This document shows, piece by piece, positions 8,224 to 15,664 of a stretch of 33,592 nt of DNA. The notes beneath the pieces are model-generated. The model ran no database searches. It was not told where the DNA came from and was given only the letters and a program-made list of their open reading frames with translations. The stretch lies in NCBI GenBank assembly GCA_039180525.1, contig JBCDDF010000035.1:1-33592 (forward strand), written 5' to 3'. This DNA comes from Halovulum sp039180525. Lineage in GTDB: Bacteria > Pseudomonadota > Alphaproteobacteria > Rhodobacterales > Rhodobacteraceae. How positions within the stretch are numbered: the stretch's first letter is position 1; every line of letters starts with the position of its first letter. A program made the translations under genes and the position numbers.

Positions 8224-8346
8224 ATGACATTGCTTGCCGCACGCGCCCTTCTGTTGCAGGACCGCCGCGATCAAAACGGGCCACAATTGTTGTGGTTCCC
8301 GCGCAGGATCTATCGCCGATTCCGGCGGAGAAACGCGCGGGTTTGA
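8224..8346 (+). CDS. Putative 40-residue small protein
   Basis: A 40-codon frame opens with MTLLAARALLLQ and ends in an arginine-rich tail (RRIYRRFRRRNARV). It is supported by context, not homology: GAGGAGG at 8211-8217 is a near-ideal Shine-Dalgarno six bases before the ATG at 8224, a promoter candidate lies at 8160-8188, and a 14-bp hairpin with a T-rich tail follows at 8379-8421. A leucine-rich N-terminus with a cationic C-terminus would suit a membrane-active or nucleic-acid-binding peptide, but no function can be assigned. A longer frame (ATG 8205 to 8417) reads through the hairpin and has a poorer start. The unit may also be a non-coding RNA. Confidence 0.3.
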   Translation: MTLLAARALLLQDRRDQNGPQLLWFPRRIYRRFRRRNARV

Positions 8347-8378
8347 CGCCATCCGCAACGGGCACATGGCTCAACGAG

Positions 8379-8421
8379 AAAGATGTGGATTTGCCTAAAA
8401 TCCGCATCTTTATTTAGTTTT
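8379..8421 (+). terminator. Strong hairpin with T-rich tail, ends the small divergent unit
   Basis: Arms 8379-8392 (AAAGATGTGGATTT) and 8398-8411 form 14 pairs with one G-U wobble around the loop GCCTA. ATTTAGTTTTC follows. The stem is almost symmetrical and could also stop minus-strand transcription. Its AT-rich composition differs from the GC-rich terminators elsewhere in the window. Confidence 0.6.
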
Positions 8422-8431
8422 CGGTAACCAT

Positions 8432-8544
8432 CCCCACAGCATAAGGGGCGTGCCCGGAGCATCCGGGTGCTGCTTGACTGAAGAGCTGGCCATCATGGCC
8501 ACCCATCGGCGCCCCGCGGTCCCCCTGCGGGGCGTCTTTCGTTG
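8432..8544 (+). ncRNA. Candidate structured small RNA ending in a terminator
   Basis: Three consecutive stem-loops occur in a gene-free stretch: CCCGGA/TCCGGG with loop GCA (8453-8467), TGGCCA/TGGCCA with loop TCA (8487-8501), and CGCCCCGC/GCGGGGCG (8510-8534) followed by TCTTTCGTT. The order of stems and a final terminator is typical of bacterial sRNAs. No promoter was identified, no known RNA family was recognised, and the plus-strand direction rests on the T-rich tail. Confidence 0.35.
8510..8544 (+). terminator. Rho-independent terminator
   Basis: Eight-base arms CGCCCCGC (8510-8517) and GCGGGGCG (8527-8534) enclose a nine-base loop and are followed by a T-rich tail (TCTTTCGTT). It faces the convergent flavoenzyme gene that ends at 8612 and may end the upstream structured RNA. 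Confidence 0.55.
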
Positions 8545-8611
8545 CGGGGCTTGGCAGCGGGATCCACACCGCCCTGGCGGCGCCGAACCGCTGAGCAGCG
8601 ACGTCCTGACC

Positions 8612-10048
8612 CTACGTCCGTGGCGACAGAACCGCGCCGGGGTTCATGATCCCCATCGGGTCCAGCGCCCGCTTGATAGCGCGCATCGCCGCCAGCTTGC
8701 CCGGGTCGCCCGTGGCGGCAAGCTCCGCGGCCTTCAACCGGCCGATCCCGTGTTCGGCGCTGATCGAACCGCCCATCTCCCGCACCAGACCATGCACCGC
8801 CGCGGTGGCCGCGGTGCGTCTGTGGGAAAACGCCGCGCGGTCACCGCCGGCGGGGGGAAAGACGTTGTAGTGCAGATTGCCATCGCCCAGATGGCCGAAC
8901 GCATTGATGCGCAAGGCCGGATCCACCGCGGCGACCCGGGCTTCGCCGGCGGCGATGAAAGCCGGCACCGAAGACACCGGCACGGCGATGTCATGGCTGG
9001 CGACCGCGCCGATTTTGCGGTTTGCCTCGGGGATGCGTTCACGCATTTCCCAGAAATCGGCCGCCTGCCGGGCGTTTTGCGCTACCACCGCGTCTGTCGC
9101 CTCTCCCGCCGCCAGCGCATCGGTCAGCGCCTGCTCGGCCCGTGCTGCCACGGCTGATCCATGGCCACCGCCGGCTTGGATCAGCACCATCCAGGGGGTG
9201 GGGCTGTCAAAAGGCATCGGCAGGTCGATCCCGGCCTCGGCCAAGAAGATCAAGCTTTGCCGGGCGATCAACTCGAACGCGCTCAGCGTTTCGCCCAGCA
9301 CCGCCCGTGCCCGGGTCAGCAACGCCAGCGCGGCCTCGGGCCCCGGCACGGCGACCAGCGCCGTCGCCTCCTCGGCGGGTTGCGGAAACAGGCGCAGGCA
9401 CGCCGCCGTAATGACGCCCAGCGTCCCCTCGGCGCCGATCAGCAGATCGCGCAGGTCGTAGCCGGTGTTGTCCTTGTGCAGCCGGGTCAGCCCGTGCAGC
9501 ACCGAGCCGTCCGGCAGCACCGCCTCCAGTCCCAGACACAGCGCCCGGGCATTGCCATAGCGCAGCACCTGCACGCCGCCGGCATTGGTGGCCAGAAGCC
9601 CGCCGATCCGCGCCGACCCGCCCGAGGCCAGAGCCAGCGGGAACATCCGGTCGACCGATCCGGCGGCTTTGTGAACGTCGGCCAGGATCAGGCCGGCCTC
9701 GGCGATCATGGTGCCATCGGCGGGGTCGAGCGCGCGCACCGCGTCCATCCGCTCCACCGACAGCAGGATCGAGGCCGGCCCCTGCCCGGTTTGCCCGCCC
9801 ACCAGCCCGGTGCCGCCGGCATAGGGCACCACGCCCAACCGATGCTGCCCGGCAAAGCGCAGGATTGCCGCCACCTCTTCCGTGGACCCGGGTCGCGCCA
9901 GCACCACGGACGTACCGGCGTAGCGCCCGCGCGGCTCCTCCAGATAGCCCGGTGGCGGCAGCCCGATGCGGGCGCCGGGTACAACGCCGGCAAGCGCCTG
10001 CGCCAGGGCGGGCGTGACCGGGTTCAGTTCTGGCGGATCTTGGGTCAG
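8612..10048 (-). CDS. FAD-linked oxidase / D-2-hydroxyacid dehydrogenase (GlcD-like)
   Basis: A flavoenzyme of the vanillyl-alcohol-oxidase superfamily that likely oxidises a D-2-hydroxy acid. The FAD-binding half shows VVPYAGGTGLVGGQTG, NAGGVQVLRYGN and DLLIGAEGTLGVITAACLR. The C-terminal half ends with GSISAEHGIGRLK and LDPMGIMNPGAVL, hallmarks of this family. ATG, GTG or TTG starts are missing until GTG at 9907, but conserved sequence (GYLEEPRGRYAG) extends upstream of it, so that GTG is too late. The best start is CTG at 10048-10046, which overlaps the TGA of the upstream gene as CTGA and gives 478 residues, the family's normal size. Translation would rely on coupling. The substrate is unknown. 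Confidence 0.85.
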   Translation of the reverse strand: MTQDPPELNPVTPALAQALAGVVPGARIGLPPPGYLEEPRGRYAGTSVVLARPGSTEEVAAILRFAGQHRLGVVPYAGGTGLVGGQTGQGPASILLSVERMDAVRALDPADGTMIAEAGLILADVHKAAGSVDRMFPLALASGGSARIGGLLATNAGGVQVLRYGNARALCLGLEAVLPDGSVLHGLTRLHKDNTGYDLRDLLIGAEGTLGVITAACLRLFPQPAEEATALVAVPGPEAALALLTRARAVLGETLSAFELIARQSLIFLAEAGIDLPMPFDSPTPWMVLIQAGGGHGSAVAARAEQALTDALAAGEATDAVVAQNARQAADFWEMRERIPEANRKIGAVASHDIAVPVSSVPAFIAAGEARVAAVDPALRINAFGHLGDGNLHYNVFPPAGGDRAAFSHRRTAATAAVHGLVREMGGSISAEHGIGRLKAAELAATGDPGKLAAMRAIKRALDPMGIMNPGAVLSPRT

Positions 10049-10866
10049 TCTGGGCTTTCGAAATAGCGCGGCGTCAGCACCTGGACCGTAGGCTGGCGCG
10101 GCAGCCCCCGCAAGCTGACGGTGATCGCGTTGCCATCGCTGATCTCGACATCGAACTCATCCGACATTCCGGCGACGAACCGGTCCAGCGTCGACTGTCC
10201 GAACCAGTGCATCGGCAGCACCACCGACGCCCGCAGCCGTTTCAGCACGCGGATCATCGTGGGCAGATCCAGCGTCATGCCGCCATCGACCGGCGCCATG
10301 ACCACATCCAGCCGCCCGATGGCGGCATACTGCGCTTCGCTGGGTTCATGATGCAGATGGCCCAGATGGCCGATGCACAGGCCCGCGACCTCGAAGATGA
10401 AAATCGAGTTGCCGTTCTCGCGCTGGCCGGTGAATGACGAACGGATATCGGTCGTGACATTGCGGATCAGGATATCGTCATCCAGCGTCAACCGATGATC
10501 TGCCGGGGTGTCGCCGTCACCCCAGCCGCGCAACACATGTTCGATGCGCGGGTCGGGATTGGGGGTCCAGTGGGTCGAATGGGCGTTGTTCATGGTGACG
10601 ACGTCGGGCACCACATCGACGCCGACATAGCCGGCGAAATCGGTCGCGATGCCGCGGCCCGAGGGTGTTTCGATCAGAAAGGTCGAGTGATCGACATAGT
10701 TGATCCGCACCTCCTCGGCGGACAGATCGGCGCCGAAACTGGCGAAGGTGATACGCTCGAACGCGCCCTGAGCGAGGGCGATGCAATGGCTCTGCAGCCC
10801 CTGCGCGGCGGCACCGGAGGCTGCCAGCACCATCGCCGCCAACGCTGCAAACAGACCCTTTTTCAT
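10045..10866 (-). CDS. Exported metallo-beta-lactamase-fold hydrolase (UlaG-like)
   Basis: The 273-residue product starts with a Sec signal peptide (MKKGLFAALAAMVLAASGAAAQ), so it should act in the periplasm. YVDHSTFLIETPSGRGIATDF resembles the opening strands of the UlaG-like metallo-beta-lactamase fold, and HLGHLHHEP (about 168-175), MAPVDGG (190-196) and LPMHWFG (217-223) fit later metal-binding positions. The main HxHxDH motif is not canonical: the region reads NNAHSTHW (93-100). Fold assignment is fairly sure; metal content and substrate are open. Its stop overlaps the CTG start of the downstream flavoenzyme, so the two are probably made together. Confidence 0.75.
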   Translation of the reverse strand: MKKGLFAALAAMVLAASGAAAQGLQSHCIALAQGAFERITFASFGADLSAEEVRINYVDHSTFLIETPSGRGIATDFAGYVGVDVVPDVVTMNNAHSTHWTPNPDPRIEHVLRGWGDGDTPADHRLTLDDDILIRNVTTDIRSSFTGQRENGNSIFIFEVAGLCIGHLGHLHHEPSEAQYAAIGRLDVVMAPVDGGMTLDLPTMIRVLKRLRASVVLPMHWFGQSTLDRFVAGMSDEFDVEISDGNAITVSLRGLPRQPTVQVLTPRYFESPD

Positions 10867-11300
10867 GGCTCGCCCCCTTGATAGCCCGCGTCAGAACCTA
10901 GCACCGCCACTGCGGCCGCCAACACCAGACGGTCGCGAATTTACGGCGCCCGGTCTTGCCCGTTCCGACCCAAGCGCATCAGCGCCGTGTCAGCGGGTAA
11001 AGGGTGGGCGGGGCAGGCGGGCGGGTGCTGGCTTCGGCGGTGTCTCTGGGCGGTCGTGGCCGGCCGCCCGCAGCGATGGCGATCGTCCAACCAAAGCCCT
11101 TCTCAATCGTTCCACCGCCTCAGCCGGGCGGTCGGTCAGGCGGGCATACCGCTGCTGCCACACGCCGTTCCGTCTGGCCTCGGGGCCAGCGTCGGGAGCA
11201 GCCAAGGAATTCAGAGGATACTCTCTTGCAAGCACACAGGCATCTCGGCAACGCTGTGACCAGTGACCATCCACCTGACCGCCATCTTCGCCCTTTCGGG
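10867..11300. other. 434-base region without a recognised gene
   Basis: A minus-strand frame at 10990-11274 (94 codons) shows no recognisable domain, and its only Shine-Dalgarno-like bases touch the ATG, so it is not called. A short GCCC-GAAA-GGGC stem lies just after the stop of the binding-protein gene (about 11288-11300) but lacks a T run. Nothing else is supported. Confidence 0.5.
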
Positions 11301-12233
11301 CTAATTGCCAGCCCGCACCGTCTCTACAAGCATCACAAAGATCAGGGCCGTCGCAAAGTCGTAGCTCGATGACGTCGCCTCAAAGGCCGGCAGGTAGATG
11401 ATGTTGCCATCCCGACATGCGCTCATCACGTCGCACCACCCCGGGAACAGGTCCTCCATCTCGTCATAGACGGCCTGCGGTGTCGTGGCGAACGGCATAA
11501 CGATGAAATCGGCGTCAAGCTGCTGAAGGAACTCGGCGCTCAGCGAAATGTCGTCCACCCCGCGCTCGAACGTTTCGTAGAACTCAGGAAAGGAAAAGCC
11601 CGCATCCTCAAGAACCTGGCCAGTGACCATCAGCGGGTGAAGGATGCGGATCGTGCCGCCGATGGGACGGAAAGTGCTGACCGTGATGCTTTCAGTATCG
11701 ACCTGCCCGCGCAGCATCGCGATCTGCGCTTCGTAGCGGCGGTCGAGAACGGCGCGCCGCTCTTCCGTTCCGGTGAGATCCGCCAGGAACGCCGCAAGGT
11801 CTTGGCCGACCCGCGCGTCGATATCGACATAAACGGTCGGAGCGATGGTTTCGAACTGCTCAATGGTGTTGCCCTCTTGCCAGTTGGGCAGGATGATCAA
11901 GTCCGGTTTCACGGCGGCGACGGCCTCCACGTCGATCGGGAACTGCCCGAGAAAGGCCATCTCGCCGTCGGCCATGAAGGTGCCCGTAAGGGTCGGGCCA
12001 TTCTGCAGGGTGACGACACCGTCCTGTAAGTCGGCCTGTGTTCCGACGGGGGTGACACCCAGCTCGATCAAGAGGTTCGTGATCAGCTTGCCGCCAAGCG
12101 ATGCGACCCGTTGCGGATCGGCGGGCACCTCTACCGTACGACCGGCATCATCGGTAAAAGTGCGTGTTTCCTGCGCCGCGGCGGGCAGGCTGAGCGCACC
12201 CGTCATGACCGCGGCAATTAGGGCAAAGCGCAT
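11301..12233 (-). CDS. Periplasmic iron-siderophore/cobalamin-type ABC substrate-binding protein
   Basis: The 310-residue product has a signal peptide (MRFALIAAVMTGALSLPAAAQ) and then TFTDDAGRTVEVPADPQRVASLGG, the typical opening of FecB/FepB/BtuF-type binding proteins (class III, rigid linker helix). Further family segments are LIELGVTPVGTQ, VEAVAAVKPDLIILPNWQ and LSAEFLQQLDADFIVMPFA. It would capture a ferric siderophore, heme or corrinoid for an ABC importer. No permease or ATPase gene lies beside it. The ATG at 12233 is chosen because the signal peptide starts there and GGAG precedes it by about 9 bases; an upstream extension to 12338 is not protein-like. Confidence 0.88.
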   Translation of the reverse strand: MRFALIAAVMTGALSLPAAAQETRTFTDDAGRTVEVPADPQRVASLGGKLITNLLIELGVTPVGTQADLQDGVVTLQNGPTLTGTFMADGEMAFLGQFPIDVEAVAAVKPDLIILPNWQEGNTIEQFETIAPTVYVDIDARVGQDLAAFLADLTGTEERRAVLDRRYEAQIAMLRGQVDTESITVSTFRPIGGTIRILHPLMVTGQVLEDAGFSFPEFYETFERGVDDISLSAEFLQQLDADFIVMPFATTPQAVYDEMEDLFPGWCDVMSACRDGNIIYLPAFEATSSSYDFATALIFVMLVETVRAGN

Positions 12234-12387
12234 GTGTGAAGCTCCGAACGTTCGCGTGGATTGGCTCGCGTCGGCTTGCTGTCGCGCCTGTATCCCATGG
12301 CTCGGCAGTGGCGACAAGTGGCTTCTAACTACTTGCAAAAGCTAAGATTTTTCTATCGCGCAACGCGCTGCATCGGGTTTTTCCTAT

Positions 12388-12412
12388 CGGGGGGCAGAGA
12401 TCTGCATCCCCG
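12388..12412 (-). other. Stem-loop at the 3' end of the acetyltransferase gene
   Basis: CGGGG (12388-12392) pairs with CCCCG (12408-12412), and inside it GCAGA (12394-12398) with TCTGC (12401-12405). It lies one base past the stop codon of the last gene of the ctaC-to-GNAT block. There is no T run on the minus strand, so it may protect the 3' end or terminate only weakly. Confidence 0.35.
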
Positions 12413-12413
12413 C

Positions 12414-13007
12414 CTATCCCGCTTCTACCACCTCGACCCGCCCCCGGCGGTCGGCACGCAGATTTGCGTACAGCACATGCGTCCGCCAGCGGCCCGCGAT
12501 TTGCAGATAACTTTGCGCCACGCCCTCGTATTTGAACCCTACCCCTTCCAACAGCGCGCGGGAGGCTGTGTTTTCGGGCAGGGTCGCGGCCTCGATGCGG
12601 CTCAGGCCCAAATCGTCAAAGGCGTAGTGTACCGCCGCCTCCAACGCCTCGCGCATGAAACCCTGGCGCGCATGGGCGGCGCCGATCCAATAGCCCACCG
12701 TCGCGGCCTGGGCCGGGCCCTTGCGGATATTGTCCAGCGTGATGCCCCCCAAGAGCGCCTTGTCAGCGCGCCGGATCAGGAACAACGGCACGGCACGGCC
12801 CTGCTCGACCGCGCGATCGGCCCAATAGACGCGGTTGCGAAACGCCCGGCGCGAGCTTTGCTCGCCGCCGCGCTGTGGCTCCCATGGGGTCAGGAAATCC
12901 GCGCTGGCGCGTCGCAACCCCACCCATGCGCTGTGGTCGCCCATCTCGGGCGGTCGCAGAACCAACCGTTCGGTGGCGATTTGCAGACGCGCGCGACGGC
13001 GGAACAT
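12414..13007 (-). CDS. GNAT-family acetyltransferase (RimJ/RimL type)
   Basis: The 197-residue product resembles the ribosomal-protein N-alpha-acetyltransferases RimJ/RimL: IATERLVLRPP near the start, ATVGYWIGAAHARQGFMREALEA in the acetyl-CoA region and IEAATLPENTASRALLEGVGF at the end. The true substrate may not be ribosomal. ATG at 13007 lies 7 bases after the stop of the M16 peptidase gene, so it is the last gene of that block. The frame extends upstream into the peptidase gene without homology. Confidence 0.88.
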   Translation of the reverse strand: MFRRRARLQIATERLVLRPPEMGDHSAWVGLRRASADFLTPWEPQRGGEQSSRRAFRNRVYWADRAVEQGRAVPLFLIRRADKALLGGITLDNIRKGPAQAATVGYWIGAAHARQGFMREALEAAVHYAFDDLGLSRIEAATLPENTASRALLEGVGFKYEGVAQSYLQIAGRWRTHVLYANLRADRRGRVEVVEAG

Positions 13008-13014
13008 GCGCGGC

Positions 13015-14277
13015 TCAGGCCGCCAGGCGCGCCTGGATCTGCGCGCAGTCGGGCGCCGCGCCCACGGGCCCATAAAGCGCCAGCGCAGGCCGCGCGCCCG
13101 CGCACAGTCCGGCGCCATAGCGCACCAGATCCTCACGCGTGACCGCGTCGATCTTCGCCACCGTCTCTTCCAGGCTGGGCACGCGACCGTGCATCGCCGT
13201 CATCCGTGCCATGCGTTCGCACCGGCCCGAGGGGCCTTCGAGCCCCATCAGCAGCCCGGCTTTCATCTGCGCCCGTGCCCGTTCCAGTTCCGCCGCGCTC
13301 AAATCTTCGGGCATCCGACGCAACTCTTCTGTCACCACATCGATCAACTCGGCGATTTGCCCCTCGCCCGTGCCGGCATAGACGAACATCGCCCCGGTAT
13401 CGGCATAGGCCGCCGATTGAGCGAAGATCGTATAGCAAAGCCCGCGCTTTTCGCGCACCTCCTGGAACAGACGCGAGGACATACCGCCCCCCATCACCGC
13501 CGCGTGCAGCTGCGCGGTGTGGATGTCGTCGTGCAGATACCCCGGCGCCTCCAGCGCCAGCGCGAAATGCGCCTGTTCCAGCGCCTTGACCTCGCGCCGC
13601 TCGCCACCGTCGAACCGGGCCCCTTCGGGGGCCGGGCTGACCGTACCGGAGTGCCCGGCGAACAGCGATTCCGCCTGCGCCACAATGCGGTCGTGATCGA
13701 CCTGGCCGGCTGCGGTCAGGATCATCTGGCCAGGTCCGTAATGGGCGGCGGTAAAGCGGCGGAAATCCTCTGCCTGGAATGCCGAAACCCGTTCCGGCGG
13801 GCCCAGGATCGGGCGGCCGATGGACTGGCCAGGAAACGCGGTTTCCTGAAGCCAGTCGAAAATGATGTCATCGGGCGTGTCCAGGGCCTGGCCGATCTCT
13901 TGCAGGATCACGCCGCGTTCGGTCTCGATCTCGGCGCCGTCAAAGGCGGGATTGAGCAGGATATCTGCAATGACCTCCAGCGCCATGGGCACATCGGCGC
14001 CGAGGACGCGCGCGTAATATGCGGTCATCTCGCGGCTGGTATAGGCGTTGATATAGCCGCCCACATCCTCGATCGCTTCGGCGATTTGCAGGGACGAGCG
14101 GGTGTCGGTGCCCTTGAACGCCATGTGCTCAAGGAAGTGGGCGATGCCGTTTTCGGCCTCGGTCTCGTGCCGGCAGCCGGCAGTGACCCAAACGCCCACC
14201 GCGGCGCTTTGCAGCCCCGGCATCGCCTCGGTCACGATCCTCAGCCCATTGGGCAGCCGGTGAGTGCGTATCGTCAT
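13015..14277 (-). CDS. M16-family zinc peptidase (mitochondrial processing peptidase-like)
   Basis: A 420-residue member of pitrilysin family M16B. The inverted zinc motif HxxEH is intact (HFLEHMAFKG, with His47, Glu50 and His51), and the downstream ERGVILQEI helix supplies the third ligand region. The later GLCYTIFAQSAAYADTGAMF matches the R/Y-containing substrate segment of active subunits. Such proteins degrade or process peptides; the substrate here is unknown. Its ATG overlaps the thrC TGA as ATGA, so the two are translationally coupled. Confidence 0.93.
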   Translation of the reverse strand: MTIRTHRLPNGLRIVTEAMPGLQSAAVGVWVTAGCRHETEAENGIAHFLEHMAFKGTDTRSSLQIAEAIEDVGGYINAYTSREMTAYYARVLGADVPMALEVIADILLNPAFDGAEIETERGVILQEIGQALDTPDDIIFDWLQETAFPGQSIGRPILGPPERVSAFQAEDFRRFTAAHYGPGQMILTAAGQVDHDRIVAQAESLFAGHSGTVSPAPEGARFDGGERREVKALEQAHFALALEAPGYLHDDIHTAQLHAAVMGGGMSSRLFQEVREKRGLCYTIFAQSAAYADTGAMFVYAGTGEGQIAELIDVVTEELRRMPEDLSAAELERARAQMKAGLLMGLEGPSGRCERMARMTAMHGRVPSLEETVAKIDAVTREDLVRYGAGLCAGARPALALYGPVGAAPDCAQIQARLAA

Positions 14278-15662
14278 GCGCGGTTGTCTGCCACGAATGC
14301 CTTTAGCGCCGCAAGATCGTTCGGCAGCCGTGCGATCCGCTCCGGCCGGTCGAACAGATCGCCCATGCGGTCGGGCAGAGCCGGGCAGACGCCGGTCGCC
14401 GCCGCCACCGCGTCGGGGAACTTGGCCGGATGCGCGGTGGCGAGCGTGATCATCGGCGCCGGCGAACCGGGTTGTTCACATGCCACCTTGATGCCCACGG
14501 CGGTGTGCGGGCAGACCAGTTCGCCCGACCGCGCCAGCGTATCCGCGATCACCGCCGAGGTTTCCTCCTCCGACGCGCGGCCAGAGCCGAAATCCTCCCG
14601 CAGCCGTTCGAGCGCGCCCTGGCTGAGCACGAACCCACCCGCATCACCCAGTGCCGCCATGGATTGCGCCACCGCACCCGGCTCCCGATCATAAAGTTCG
14701 AACAAAAGCCGTTCGAAGTTGGAGCTGACCTGGATGTCCATCGAGGGGGAGATCGACGGCAGCACCCCAGCCTTCTGATGCGCGCCGGACTCCAACGTGC
14801 GGTGCAGAATGTCGTTCTGGTTGGTCGCGATCACCAGCTTTTCGATGGGCAGACCCATCCGTTTGGCCACATAGCCCGCGAAGATGTCGCCGAAATTGCC
14901 GGTGGGCACGCAAAACCGCACCGGTCGATGCGGCGCGCCAAGGCTCACGGCGGCGGTAAAGTAGTACACCACCTGGGCCAGCACCCGCGCCCAGTTGATC
15001 GAGTTTACGCCCGCCAGGCCGACCGCGGCGCGAAACTCGGCATCGTTGAACATATCCTTCAGCCGCGCCTGGCACTCATCGAAGTCGCCGTCGACCGCGA
15101 CCGCATGCACATTGGCCTCTGCCGGTGTGGTCATCTGGCGCCGCTGCACCTCCGATACGCGACCGTGGGGGTAGAGGATGAACAGGTCCACCGCCGGATT
15201 GCCGCGAAACGCCTCGATCGCGGCGGACCCGGTGTCGCCGCTGGTCGCGCCGACAATCGTGACGCGGCGGCCGGCCCGGTCCAGCGCCACCTGAAACAGC
15301 CGCCCGATCAGCTGCATCGCGACATCCTTGAAAGCCAACGTCGGCCCGTGAAACAGTTCAAGCAGGAAATGCCCGGGCGCGATCTCGGTCAGCGGGCAGC
15401 GGGCGGCGTGGCCGAAACCGGCATACGCCTCTGCGATGGCGCTTTTGAGTGTGGTGGCATCGAAACTGTCGCCGATGAACGGGGCCATGACACGCTCCGC
15501 CACCGCTTCGTAGGGCTGCCCGGCAAAGCCCGCGATCTCCTCGGCCGGAATGGTCGGCCATGCCTGGGGCACATAAAGCCCGCCATCGCTTGCCAGGCCG
15601 CTCAGCATCGCGGCTTCGAAGTCCAAAACGGGCGCGCGCCCGCGTGTGGAGACGTACTGCAT
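14274..15662 (-). CDS. thrC: Threonine synthase
   Basis: ThrC converts O-phospho-L-homoserine to threonine with pyridoxal phosphate. The 462-residue product starts MQYVSTRGRAPVLDFEAAML, the standard N-terminus of the long (fungal/gram-negative) class, and carries HGPTLAFKDVAMQL with the PLP-binding Lys112. VGATSGDTGSAAI and PTGNFGDIFAGYVAKRMG bind phosphate and substrate. GGGAGG lies just before the ATG and overlaps the surf1 stop, two bases away. Placement behind cytochrome oxidase genes is a known alphaproteobacterial arrangement, not a functional link. Confidence 0.96.
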   Translation of the reverse strand: MQYVSTRGRAPVLDFEAAMLSGLASDGGLYVPQAWPTIPAEEIAGFAGQPYEAVAERVMAPFIGDSFDATTLKSAIAEAYAGFGHAARCPLTEIAPGHFLLELFHGPTLAFKDVAMQLIGRLFQVALDRAGRRVTIVGATSGDTGSAAIEAFRGNPAVDLFILYPHGRVSEVQRRQMTTPAEANVHAVAVDGDFDECQARLKDMFNDAEFRAAVGLAGVNSINWARVLAQVVYYFTAAVSLGAPHRPVRFCVPTGNFGDIFAGYVAKRMGLPIEKLVIATNQNDILHRTLESGAHQKAGVLPSISPSMDIQVSSNFERLLFELYDREPGAVAQSMAALGDAGGFVLSQGALERLREDFGSGRASEEETSAVIADTLARSGELVCPHTAVGIKVACEQPGSPAPMITLATAHPAKFPDAVAAATGVCPALPDRMGDLFDRPERIARLPNDLAALKAFVADNRA

Positions 15663-15664
15663 GG

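Noticed and set aside
8205..8417. 70-codon plus-strand frame ending PKIRIFI
   Set aside because: It runs through the 14-bp terminator hairpin, and the good Shine-Dalgarno lies inside it and fits the 40-codon frame instead.
10990..11274. 94-codon minus-strand frame between the binding-protein and MBL-fold genes
   Set aside because: No domain was recognised, AGGTGG abuts the ATG and is too close to serve as ribosome binding site, and the C-terminus is low-complexity Pro/Arg.
12835..14694. Long plus-strand open frame opposite the M16 peptidase gene
   Set aside because: It is antisense to conserved genes and consists of His/Arg/Gln-rich sequence without domains.
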